A stretch of 64,000 nt of DNA from contig NZ_JAVHJU010000034.1 of assembly GCF_031082405.1 (NCBI RefSeq), positions 124,001 to 188,000 of the forward strand, written 5' to 3'. Positions 15,348-22,860 of this stretch are shown in pieces. Numbering within the stretch: the stretch's first letter is position 1; every line of letters begins with the position of its first letter. Position numbers and translations under genes: made by a program. The notes under the pieces are model-generated. The model made no database searches. It was not told the origin of the DNA and saw only the letters and a list, made by a program, of their open reading frames with translations. Source of the DNA: Amycolatopsis sp. A133. Lineage in GTDB: Bacteria > Actinomycetota > Actinomycetes > Mycobacteriales > Pseudonocardiaceae.

Positions 15348-16295
15348 TCAAGCCTCCGTGAAGAACTCGTCCAGCCACCGCAGCAGGGGCCCGCCACCTC
15401 GGTGGTTGTTCGAGATCAGGGTCGCGGTGAGCCCGGACGACGGCTCGTGCGTGCTCCAGAACGTGACGCCGTGGTCGCCGCCGTTCAGGTGCACCACACC
15501 CGGCCGCGGCAGCCAGAAGCCGAGCCCGTAGCCGTCCGCGTGCGGGCGGAGCATCCGGCCGGCCCACTCGCGCGGCAGGAGCCGGCCGTCGAGCAGCGCG
15601 GGCCAGAACTTCCGGAAGTCCGGCGCGGAGCTGTAGATCCCGCCGTCGGCGAAACCCACGACCGGGAGGCTGAACACGTTGGTGCGGCCGTCTTCGAGGT
15701 AGCCGGTGGCCGTCCGGGCGGGCAGCGCGTCCGAGCGGAGGAACGCCGTAGCGGTCAGGCCGGCCGGCTCGGTCACCCGGGTCCGGACGAGGTCGGCGAA
15801 CGGGACACCCGCGATGCGTTCGGCGATCAGGCCGAGGACCGCGAACGCGCCGTTGTGGTAGCGGAACTCCGTACCGGGCGCGGAAACCTGCGGGTACCCG
15901 TCGAGAGCGGCGAGGTAGTCGGCCGACGTGGCGAGCAGCGGGGCCGGCGGCGGGTCCGCTTCCTCGTCGCAGTAGTCGCCGATGCCGGACGTGTGCGTCA
16001 GCAGGTGTTCGACGGTCACGCGGTCGTCGATCAGCGGCAGGTCGTCGCCGAGGACCTCGCGCGCGGTGGTCTCGAGTGTCAGCCGTCCTTCGGCGACGAG
16101 ACCGACAACGACGAGCGCGGTGAACCCCTTGACCCCGCTGGCGATCGCGAACCGCGTGTCGACGGTGTTTTCGACGCCGTAACCGATGTGCGCGTACCCG
16201 AACGCCCGCTCGACGAGCGTCTCCTCGCCGCGGGTCACCAGCACGACGCCCGAGAAGCCGTGTTCTTCCGCCAACGCCGTGAGGGGCACCTTCAT
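15348..16295 (-). CDS. Serine hydrolase, beta-lactamase/penicillin-binding fold (class C-like)
   Basis: 315-residue enzyme of the beta-lactamase/transpeptidase superfamily. The nucleophile motif SxxK is ASGVKGF (S-G-V-K, about residues 53-56). The second motif is FRYHNGAF (Y-H-N), and a terminal VHLNGGDHG takes the place of the KTG strand, as in esterase and DD-peptidase members (HxG variants). No signal peptide is present on the ATG at 16295, so it may be cytosolic; the longer upstream frame is not signal-like either. The substrate is unknown: ester or peptide hydrolysis is likelier than antibiotic resistance. GDPD upstream and the permease downstream are on the same strand. Confidence 0.9.
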   Translation of the reverse strand: MKVPLTALAEEHGFSGVVLVTRGEETLVERAFGYAHIGYGVENTVDTRFAIASGVKGFTALVVVGLVAEGRLTLETTAREVLGDDLPLIDDRVTVEHLLTHTSGIGDYCDEEADPPPAPLLATSADYLAALDGYPQVSAPGTEFRYHNGAFAVLGLIAERIAGVPFADLVRTRVTEPAGLTATAFLRSDALPARTATGYLEDGRTNVFSLPVVGFADGGIYSSAPDFRKFWPALLDGRLLPREWAGRMLRPHADGYGLGFWLPRPGVVHLNGGDHGVTFWSTHEPSSGLTATLISNNHRGGGPLLRWLDEFFTEA

Positions 16296-16335
16296 GGGCT
16301 CAGCGTCCCGGAAGGTGCCCCTCGCGGCAAAGCGA

Positions 16336-17487
16336 TTACCGGCCCAGGAACGCGTGCAGCGACTCCAGCGCGGTGTCCGGCTGGTCGGCGAAGAAGCCGT
16401 CGACACCGGCCTTGAAGAACGCCGCCTCCTCGGTGAAGACGTCACCGTAGGCGTCCGGCTCGGCCGACGAACGCAGGTTCGCCGGCAGGAACGGGTTTTC
16501 GTTCCGGAACGTGTACGGCTGCACCTTCAGGCCCGCCTTGTGCGCGTCCGCGACGAGCGCGGTCGGCTGGGTCAGGTTGCCGGCCGCGTCCAGCGGGATG
16601 ATCTGCCCCTTCTCCGGACCGAGGTACTTCGCGTACTTCGCGATGTCACGCAGGCCCTGCGGCGTCACGAGGTCCTTGTACGTCCGCTTGTCGCCGTTCG
16701 CGACGAAGTCCGCCGGGGCGCCCGTGGCCGACGTCAGCTGCAGCAGCGGCGTCCGGACCTGCTTGTGCAGCGCGATCAGGTTCGACACCTCGAACGACTG
16801 GATGATCGCCGGCGCGTCCGGCCGGTCGAGGCCGTTGCGCTTGAGGATCGCCACCAGCTTCGGCTCGGTCGGGTTGCCGATGGACTGGAAGAACGTCGAG
16901 TGCTTGACCTCGGGGTAGGTGCCCAGCGTCCGGTGCAGCTCCCGGCCGAGCCGCTTGGTCAGGTCGAGGACCTCCTGGTAGGAAGCGATCTGGTAGCGGC
17001 CGTTGTACAGCGTGTTGTGCGGCCGGTTCTGCGGGATCCGCTCGACCGCGCGCAGCGTCTTCAGCTCCGCCAGCGTGAAGTCCTGGGTGAACCAGCCGGT
17101 GGTGCTGACCCCGTCGAGCACGACGGTCTTCTTCCGGTTCGCGAACTCGGGGTGCTTCGCGACGTCGGTGGTCCCGCCGATCTCGGGTTCGTGCCGGGCG
17201 ACGAGCTGGCCGTCCTTGGTGGGCACGAGGTCGACGTCGACCCAGTCGACGCCCATCCGGTAGGCGAGTTCGTAAGAGGCGAGGGTGTGCTCCGGCCGGT
17301 ACCCGGGCGCGCCGCGGTGTCCGATGATCACGGGGTCATGGTGGCCCCGCCCGTGCGCGGCCGCATCGGCGGACCCGCTGCTCTTTTCGGATGCTGCGGC
17401 GGCGGTCGCCGACCCGGCCGCGACGCCGGTGACGCTCAGCAACGCCAGCCCGGCCAGTGCGAGTAAACCGACACGTTTGCGCTTCAT
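16336..17487 (-). CDS. glpQ: Secreted glycerophosphodiester phosphodiesterase
   Basis: 383-residue GDPD that hydrolyses glycerophosphodiesters to glycerol-3-phosphate and an alcohol, for phospholipid or teichoic-acid-derived phosphate scavenging. The signal peptide is clear: MKRKRVGLLALAGLALLSV then GVAAGSATAAAA. The catalytic core starts IGHRGAPGYRPEHTLASY (HRG...E-HT metal and acid-base residues), followed by VDVDLVPTKDGQLVARHEPE (ExD-type metal site given here as DVD) and IIQSFE, ending FTEEAAFFKAGVDGFFADQP. TIM-barrel length fits GlpQ. The start at 17487 is supported by GAGGT upstream. It is divergent from purD. Phosphate control is plausible but no PHO box was identified. Confidence 0.92.
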   Translation of the reverse strand: MKRKRVGLLALAGLALLSVTGVAAGSATAAAASEKSSGSADAAAHGRGHHDPVIIGHRGAPGYRPEHTLASYELAYRMGVDWVDVDLVPTKDGQLVARHEPEIGGTTDVAKHPEFANRKKTVVLDGVSTTGWFTQDFTLAELKTLRAVERIPQNRPHNTLYNGRYQIASYQEVLDLTKRLGRELHRTLGTYPEVKHSTFFQSIGNPTEPKLVAILKRNGLDRPDAPAIIQSFEVSNLIALHKQVRTPLLQLTSATGAPADFVANGDKRTYKDLVTPQGLRDIAKYAKYLGPEKGQIIPLDAAGNLTQPTALVADAHKAGLKVQPYTFRNENPFLPANLRSSAEPDAYGDVFTEEAAFFKAGVDGFFADQPDTALESLHAFLGR

Positions 17488-17654
17488 CTGGTGACCTCTT
17501 TTCACACAGGGTGTGCCCTGACTACTCGCGCCACCCTCGATGCCGCAAGCGTCCGAAGTACGTACCTGGGCGGTCGACGCGGTAAACGGCGCGTGGACTC
17601 CTGTTCGCCCGGGGGCCGGAGGACGGTGCGATGTCCCCCGGGAACCCGGCCGGA

Positions 17655-17660
17655 TACGCT
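17655..17660 (+). promoter_or_regulatory. -10 box TACGCT for leaderless purD
   Basis: TANNNT hexamer ending 7 nt before the GTG at 17668, with no ribosome-binding site between. Confidence 0.55.
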
Positions 17661-17667
17661 GTGCGGC

Positions 17668-18942
17668 GTGCGCGTACTGGTAATCGGCTCCGGCGCCCGT
17701 GAGCATGCACTCGTCCTCGCGGCGTCCGGCGACCCCACCGTCACGGCCCTGGCCTGTGCGCCCGGCAACGCCGGGACCGCCGCGGTGGCCGAACAGCTCG
17801 GCGTCGAAGCCGCCGACCCCGAAGCGGTCGCCGGGCTCGCGAAGAGCTGGCAGGCCGATCTGGTCGTGGTCGGGCCGGAGGTGCCGCTCGTCGCCGGCGT
17901 CGCCGACGCCGTCCGCAAGGCGGGCATCGCCTGCTTCGGCCCGTCGGCCGCGGCGGCCCGCATCGAAGGTTCGAAGGCGTTCGCGAAGGACGTCATGGCG
18001 GCGGCGAACGTGCCGACCGCGCGCTGCGAGGTCGTCGACAACCCGGCCCGCCTCGACGCCGCGCTCGCCCGCTTCGGGCCGACCTGGGTGGTCAAGGACG
18101 ACGGGCTGGCCGCGGGCAAGGGCGTCGTCGTCACGCCGGACATCGACGTCGCGCGCAAGCACGCGATCATGCTCCTCGACGGCGGCCACCCGGTCCTCCT
18201 GGAGTCCTATTTGGACGGCCCGGAAGCCTCGCTGTTCTGCTTCGTCGACGGCAACACCGTCGTCCCGCTGCTGCCCGCGCAGGACTTCAAGCGCGTCGGC
18301 GACGACGACGCGGGCCCGAACACCGGCGGCATGGGTGCCTACGCGCCGCTGCCGTGGGCGCCCGAGAACCTGGTCGACGAGCTGGTCGAGAAGGTCGTCC
18401 AGCCGGTCGCGGACGAGCTGGTGAACCGCGGAGCGCCGTTCTCCGGCCTGCTCTACGCCGGCCTCGCGCTGACGTCGGAAGGCCCGCAGGTCATCGAGTT
18501 CAACTGCCGCTTCGGCGACCCGGAGACGCAGGTGGTGCTGGCGCTGCTGCGCACCCCGATCGCCGGCCTCATGCACGCCACCGCCACCGGCAAGCTCGCC
18601 GAGCACCCGCCGCTGGAGTGGGCGGGCGGCGCCGCGGTGACCGTCGTCGTCGCCGCCGACGGCTACCCGGGCAAGCCGCGCACCGGCGACGTCATCACCG
18701 GGGCCGAGCTGGAAGGCGTCCTGCACGCCGGCACCCGCCGCCGTGACGACGGTGCCGTCGTCTCCGCCGGCGGCCGCGTGCTGTCGGTGGTCGGCACCGG
18801 CAAGACGCTCAAGTCGGCGCGCAAGCACGCGTACGAGGTCGTCGAGAAGGTCCACCTCGCGGGCTCGCACCACCGCACGGACATCGCGCTGAAGGCGGCG
18901 AACGGCGAGGTCGGCGCGCCGGTGGCGAAACAACGCGCCTGA
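17668..18942 (+). CDS. purD: Phosphoribosylamine-glycine ligase
   Basis: Cytosolic ATP-grasp enzyme making GAR from phosphoribosylamine and glycine, the second purine step. 424 residues, normal length. MRVLVIGSGAREHALV is the family start. VGPEVPLVAGVADAVRKAGI, GPSAAAARIEGSKAFAKDVM (entry of the ATP-grasp domain), VVKDDGLAAGKGV (nucleotide loop), NTGGMGAYAP and VIEFNCRFGDPETQ (metal-binding acids) are all intact. The GTG at 17668 is 7 nt after TACGCT, predicting a leaderless transcript. The long upstream open frame has no coding character. Upstream, a CCCGGGGG/CCCCCGGG inverted repeat (about 17609-17641) could form a hairpin in DNA shared with the divergent GDPD promoter. Confidence 0.97.
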   Translation: MRVLVIGSGAREHALVLAASGDPTVTALACAPGNAGTAAVAEQLGVEAADPEAVAGLAKSWQADLVVVGPEVPLVAGVADAVRKAGIACFGPSAAAARIEGSKAFAKDVMAAANVPTARCEVVDNPARLDAALARFGPTWVVKDDGLAAGKGVVVTPDIDVARKHAIMLLDGGHPVLLESYLDGPEASLFCFVDGNTVVPLLPAQDFKRVGDDDAGPNTGGMGAYAPLPWAPENLVDELVEKVVQPVADELVNRGAPFSGLLYAGLALTSEGPQVIEFNCRFGDPETQVVLALLRTPIAGLMHATATGKLAEHPPLEWAGGAAVTVVVAADGYPGKPRTGDVITGAELEGVLHAGTRRRDDGAVVSAGGRVLSVVGTGKTLKSARKHAYEVVEKVHLAGSHHRTDIALKAANGEVGAPVAKQRA

Positions 18943-19066
18943 TTCCACGGATCGGGGGAACCGGCCGGGCCCGCTCTTCGTCCAAACTCAGGCTCACCGG
19001 CTCACCCGCGTTGGTAGCCTCGACGGGAGCCGGCCGGTCACTGTCCGTATGACGTCAGGGGAGAGC

Positions 19067-19447
19067 ATGTCAGGACCCTCGTACGACCTCAGCTCGGCGG
19101 TCCCGGTGGCGCCGGCCGCCGCGGACGTCCTGGTCCACCCGGACAAGCTCCTCGACGTCGCCCGGATCGTCGAGGAGCAGGCCAACGCGCTCGAAGACCA
19201 GCTGCTGACCAAGCTCGGCCAGCTGCGGATCGACGCGCCGTCCGCCGACGTGATCAGCACCCAGTCGATCCAGGCCTGGAACACCCTGATCGCCGACGGC
19301 GACCGCTCCTACGCGGGCCAGGTCCGCGAGTACGTCGCCGGCCTCAAACGCCTGGTCTCGCAGCTGCGCGAAGCCGCGAAGGACTACAAGATCAGCGAAG
19401 AGGAGAAGGCGGCGGTGTTCGGTGACCGCGGCAAGCACGGTGCGTAA
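19067..19447 (+). CDS. PE-like / ESX-associated small helical protein
   Basis: 126-residue protein opening the type VII-associated locus. No signal peptide. After a disordered start, residues about 20-60 (VLVHPDKLLDVARIVEEQANALEDQL) form one amphipathic helix and WNTLIADGDRSYAGQVREYV to LVSQLREAAKDYKI a second: the helix-turn-helix hairpin size of PE/WXG100-type proteins. The ATG at 19067 follows AGGGGAGAGC closely; the in-frame ATG at 19049 lacks such a site. It overlaps the downstream lipoprotein gene by 26 nt, so translation is likely coupled. By analogy with actinobacterial PE-DUF3558-PPE-EspG loci it could pair with the PPE-like protein. Family assignment is inferential. Confidence 0.75.
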   Translation: MSGPSYDLSSAVPVAPAAADVLVHPDKLLDVARIVEEQANALEDQLLTKLGQLRIDAPSADVISTQSIQAWNTLIADGDRSYAGQVREYVAGLKRLVSQLREAAKDYKISEEEKAAVFGDRGKHGA

Positions 19448-20039
19448 CCGCAAGGTGCGGATCACCGGAGGCGTGCTCGCGACCGTCGCGCTCGCCGGCT
19501 GCTCGGCGGGCACCGACGGCACCCCGTACCCGGTCGAGACAGCCGCCACGGCCGCGTCCCAGAGCGCCAAGGCGGCCCAGCTGCCGCAGCGGCCGGCCGA
19601 TCTGTCACTGCGGGGTGTCGACCTGTGCGCGGTGTTCCCCCAGGTGCAGCTCGACGCGCTGAAGATCACCAGCCTGCCGCGGGCGGCCCCGGAGGGCGCC
19701 GACCCGACGTGCGTGTTCGACGCCGACGGCGCCGAGCCCGTGCACTCCTACCACGTGCGGGCGGTGCCGTCGGACCTCGACCAGTGGATCACCGGCGCCC
19801 GCAAGAAGAACAGCATGACCACCGAGCCCAAGAGCATCGGTGGTTATCCGGCGCTGACGAACTACCGCGCGGCCGGCGACCCGGCCGACTGCGAGACGCT
19901 CGTCGGCGTCGCGAAGGGCCAGACGCTCGCCGTCCAGACCTTCGCCATCACCCGCGGCAAGCTCACGCAGCCGCAGCTGTGCGACATGTCGGCGCACGCC
20001 GCCGACCTGGCGCTGCAGTCCCTGAAAGCAAGCAACTAG
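19422..20039 (+). CDS. DUF3558-type lipoprotein
   Basis: 205-residue predicted lipoprotein. The N-terminus has arginines and lysine, a hydrophobic stretch and the lipobox VALAGC, with the acylated cysteine at residue 27. The mature domain (LRGVDLCAVFPQVQLDALKI to LCDMSAHAADLALQSL) has the spaced cysteines and short beta pattern of DUF3558 proteins, common in Pseudonocardiaceae and often beside ESX genes. Function of the family is unknown; extracytoplasmic anchoring is the safe statement. The GTG at 19422 overlaps the preceding gene by 26 nt. The PPE-like gene starts 10 bp after its stop, so the three form one operon. Confidence 0.88.
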   Translation: MTAASTVRNRKVRITGGVLATVALAGCSAGTDGTPYPVETAATAASQSAKAAQLPQRPADLSLRGVDLCAVFPQVQLDALKITSLPRAAPEGADPTCVFDADGAEPVHSYHVRAVPSDLDQWITGARKKNSMTTEPKSIGGYPALTNYRAAGDPADCETLVGVAKGQTLAVQTFAITRGKLTQPQLCDMSAHAADLALQSLKASN

Positions 20040-20048
20040 GGAGGGCGC

Positions 20049-21638
20049 GTGGAATTCTCCGAGCTCGCGGCCGGGATCCAGAACCACCGGTTCGACGGCT
20101 GGACCAACACCGCGATCGCCGACCAGATCACGCGGATGATCAACGGCGACGGCACCGGCAGCATCGGCACCGCCGTCGACGCGCTGAAGGCCGTCGCGAC
20201 CGCGCTCGCCCACACCGACCAGACGCTGCGCGCGCAGCTGCTCGAGCTCGGTGTCGAGTGGCAGAGCCAGGCCGGCGGCGCGGCCAGCCAGGTGCTCACC
20301 GAGCAGGCCGGCTTCTCCCAGGACGCCACGACGAAGGTCGCGCACGCCGCGGAAATGGTGTTCGAGCAGGGCGAGGCGTTCAACCGGACCAAGTACAAGC
20401 TGCCGGACGCCGAGACGGTCCGGAAGGGCGCCGGCGGTTTCACCCTCGCCGACGGCCTGCTGCTGAGCCTCATCGGCTTCGAGACCGACCACGCCCGCCA
20501 GGTCGAGGCCGCGAACGACGCCAAGGCCCAGGCGCAGCAGGCGCTGAACGAGTACGCGCAGCAGAGCGGCACCAACCTGCTTTCCACCCAGGCGCTGTCC
20601 GACCCCGAGTCGCTGAAGCTGGCCGCCCCCGGTGTCACGCCGGGGGTGCTGGACGTCGCCGGCGCCGCGGTCGCGGTGACGCCGGACGGCGGCGTGAAGC
20701 CGGCTTCGGACAAGGTCCGGTCCGTGCACGTCGACCCGCCGGTGGTGCAACCGGTGTCCCACACCGTCCACGCCGATCCGCCGACCCCGGTCTACGGCGT
20801 CGCGGCGCAGCAGCAGCAGCCGTCGTCCCGGCCCGCCCAGCAGCCGCGGCAGACCGGGTCGGTGAGCGCCCCGGCCGCCCAGCACACGACGCCGAGCTCG
20901 TCGACGACGCCGTCGGGGGCGAAGCCGCCGGCGGCCTCGCCCGGGCCCGGCTGGGTCCACCCCCCGGGCCGCGGCACGTCCGGTGATCCGTCCGGCCGCT
21001 TCACCCCCGGCCCGGCAGGCGGCGGCCACGGCGACCCGTTCGTCCCGCCGGGTGCGCCCGGCGCGCTGCCGCCCGGCGCGGCGCCGCCGACGGCGCCGAT
21101 CAAGTCCTTCAGCGGCAGCGGTGGTGGCACGCCCGGTGGTGGCGGTGCGACCGGCATCGACAGTTCGGCGGGCCGCGGCCCGGACGGGCTGCTGGCCAAG
21201 GGCCGCACGGTCGGCGCGATGCCGCAGGCCCCGCTCGCGCCCGGCCAGTACACGGCCGAACGCGGCTTCGCGGTGAAGCCCGGCGCGACCCCCGGCGAGA
21301 TCGGCGCGGGCGCGGCGGCGATCGGCGCGGGCGCGGCCGGCGGCGCGTTGAGCGGCGACAAGGAGCGTCAGCGGCGGGAAAAGGGCCAGCCGAAGGGCCC
21401 GGTGCGGCCGTTGCCGGTCGGCGAGCTGCCCGAGGAGGAAGCCGTCGCGCTGCGGAAGTCGGAGCAGATCAGCCCGAAGCAGAAGCCCGGCGAGACGAAG
21501 TTCCTGTCCGAGGCGGCCCCGCAGGAGGAGGACGCCGAGCACGTCCGCCGCTACGGCGTCGACGACCAAGACCTGTTCGCCGACCAGCGGATGGTTTCCC
21601 CCGACGTGCTCGGCGACCACAGCGGGGACGGGCGCTGA
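20049..21638 (+). CDS. PPE-like / ESX-type secreted protein with P/G/A-rich tail
   Basis: 529 residues. The N-terminal part (1-180) is helical: MEFSELAAGIQNHRFDGWTN, then LRAQLLELGVEWQSQAGGAA with a W-x-S turn of the kind that ends the first helix of WXG100/PPE folds, and long helices to LNEYAQQSGTNLLSTQ. From about 220 the chain becomes low complexity, rich in P, G, A, S and Q (QQQQPSS, SGGGTPGGGGATG, PPGAPGALPP), ending in an acidic, charged segment. No signal peptide, as expected of a T7SS substrate. The GTG start follows AGGGAGGGCGC. The EspG-like gene starts 2 bp after the stop, strongly linking substrate and chaperone. The function of the tail is unknown. Confidence 0.85.
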   Translation: MEFSELAAGIQNHRFDGWTNTAIADQITRMINGDGTGSIGTAVDALKAVATALAHTDQTLRAQLLELGVEWQSQAGGAASQVLTEQAGFSQDATTKVAHAAEMVFEQGEAFNRTKYKLPDAETVRKGAGGFTLADGLLLSLIGFETDHARQVEAANDAKAQAQQALNEYAQQSGTNLLSTQALSDPESLKLAAPGVTPGVLDVAGAAVAVTPDGGVKPASDKVRSVHVDPPVVQPVSHTVHADPPTPVYGVAAQQQQPSSRPAQQPRQTGSVSAPAAQHTTPSSSTTPSGAKPPAASPGPGWVHPPGRGTSGDPSGRFTPGPAGGGHGDPFVPPGAPGALPPGAAPPTAPIKSFSGSGGGTPGGGGATGIDSSAGRGPDGLLAKGRTVGAMPQAPLAPGQYTAERGFAVKPGATPGEIGAGAAAIGAGAAGGALSGDKERQRREKGQPKGPVRPLPVGELPEEEAVALRKSEQISPKQKPGETKFLSEAAPQEEDAEHVRRYGVDDQDLFADQRMVSPDVLGDHSGDGR

Positions 21639-21640
21639 CC

Positions 21641-22399
21641 GTGTCGCTCGTGCTCTCGGCCCTCGAGTTCGACGTGCTCTGGGAGTCCTTCGAACTGCCC
21701 CGGCGGCACGTCGCGCTGGACGTGCCGAGCGGAGGAACCACCCGCACCGAGCGGCTCGAGCTGGTGGAGTCGGCGTGGGCGTCGCTGAGCGAGCGGCGCC
21801 TGGCCCGCAACCGGCGCGCGTCCGGCGAGCTGGCCGACCTGCTGCACCTGCTGGCGCGGCCCCAGTTCGGGATCGACGTGTGGGTGTGGGCGGAACGCGA
21901 GATCCGCGGCCGCGCGGTCAGCGTGCGCAGCCAGGCGGTGCTGGCGGTGGTCGACCAAGGCGAGGTCTGGCTGATCCCGGCCACCGAGGACGGCTTGGCG
22001 GAGGCGGCGGTCTCGGTGGCGGGCGATCTGGCCCCGGGCGTCGGCCAGACGGTCAGCCTGCCCCACGACGTCGTGAAATCCGCCGACGCGGCCGCGAAGG
22101 GTGACGCAAAGGCGCTGGTCACGGCGCTGGAAGACCGCGGAATACCGCTGTTCCAGGCCCAGGAGCTGTCGGGCATGCTGCTGGGCCAGGAGGCCCGCGG
22201 CCAGTTCGGCGCGGAACGCACCTCACGCGACGGAGTGGTCCACCGGGCGGACCGGGTGGTGGCGTTCTTCGACACGGACGCGGGCCGCTACCTGTTCCAG
22301 GTCGCCCCCGACCGCGACGGCCGCGAGTGGGCCACGGTGACCCCGGCGGACAACGCCCTGCTCACCACGAGGATCCGCGAACTGATGGCGGAGGCCTGA
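21641..22399 (+). CDS. EspG-like ESX secretion chaperone
   Basis: 252-residue protein resembling EspG, the cytosolic chaperone that binds PE-PPE dimers and keeps them soluble for type VII secretion. Support: it begins LSALEFDVLWESFELPRRHV like EspG proteins (strand-helix start with a conserved W). The middle strands FGIDVWVWAEREIRG and AVLAVVDQGEVWLIPAT form the beta core, and ADRVVAFFDTDAGRYLFQV to ATVTPADNALLTTRIRELM is the family end. It lies 2 bp after the PPE-like gene. There is no membrane segment. I rate the family call good although no alignment was run. Confidence 0.87.
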   Translation: MSLVLSALEFDVLWESFELPRRHVALDVPSGGTTRTERLELVESAWASLSERRLARNRRASGELADLLHLLARPQFGIDVWVWAEREIRGRAVSVRSQAVLAVVDQGEVWLIPATEDGLAEAAVSVAGDLAPGVGQTVSLPHDVVKSADAAAKGDAKALVTALEDRGIPLFQAQELSGMLLGQEARGQFGAERTSRDGVVHRADRVVAFFDTDAGRYLFQVAPDRDGREWATVTPADNALLTTRIRELMAEA

Positions 22400-22534
22400 A
22401 CCCCGCTGGGGTGGAAGTTGGCGGAGAGCCGTACCCGCGCACCGGGCGAAGTCATAAAGTAAGCGCGGGAACCGTCCTGGTCATGACGACGTCTGAACGG
22501 GCGGAGACAAGTTTGGCGAAGGGGATGACGAACC

Positions 22535-22846
22535 GTGCCTGTCTACGACCCGGACTCGATGGCCATCGCGGCCGGCCAGGTGGAGAAGCTGAAGGACGAG
22601 TTCGACAAGTCCAAGCAGAAGGTCACCGGCCTGGACCACGAGAAGGAAAGCCCCTTCGGCGGGATGGACGAAACCGGCGACGCGCACGGCGCGGTCGGCA
22701 AGTTCAAGGACGGTGTGCACAACCAGTTCGACGCGGCGGGCAAGCACATGGAGGCGCTGGGGTTCGCCATGCGCAAGGCCGCGGGGTTGATCGCCGAGAC
22801 CGACCAGGTCGGGGCGAGCGATCTGAAACTGCACGTCGACAAGTAA
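22535..22846 (+). CDS. Small helical ESX-type protein
   Basis: 103-residue helical protein. MAIAAGQVEKLKDEFDKSKQ forms one helix; PFGGMDETGDAHGAVGKFKD is the turn region; VHNQFDAAGKHMEALGFAMR forms the second, giving the size and hairpin layout of WXG100/ESAT-6-type partners. A strict W-x-G is absent; GGMDETGD occupies the turn. No signal peptide. The GTG at 22535 follows AAGGGG. The WXG-transglycosylase gene starts 14 bp after its stop, so it is probably the secretion partner or chaperone of that enzyme. A separate promoter for this pair is likely in the 135-bp gap after the EspG-like gene. Confidence 0.8.
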   Translation: MPVYDPDSMAIAAGQVEKLKDEFDKSKQKVTGLDHEKESPFGGMDETGDAHGAVGKFKDGVHNQFDAAGKHMEALGFAMRKAAGLIAETDQVGASDLKLHVDK

Positions 22847-22860
22847 GCGGGGGCACAAGA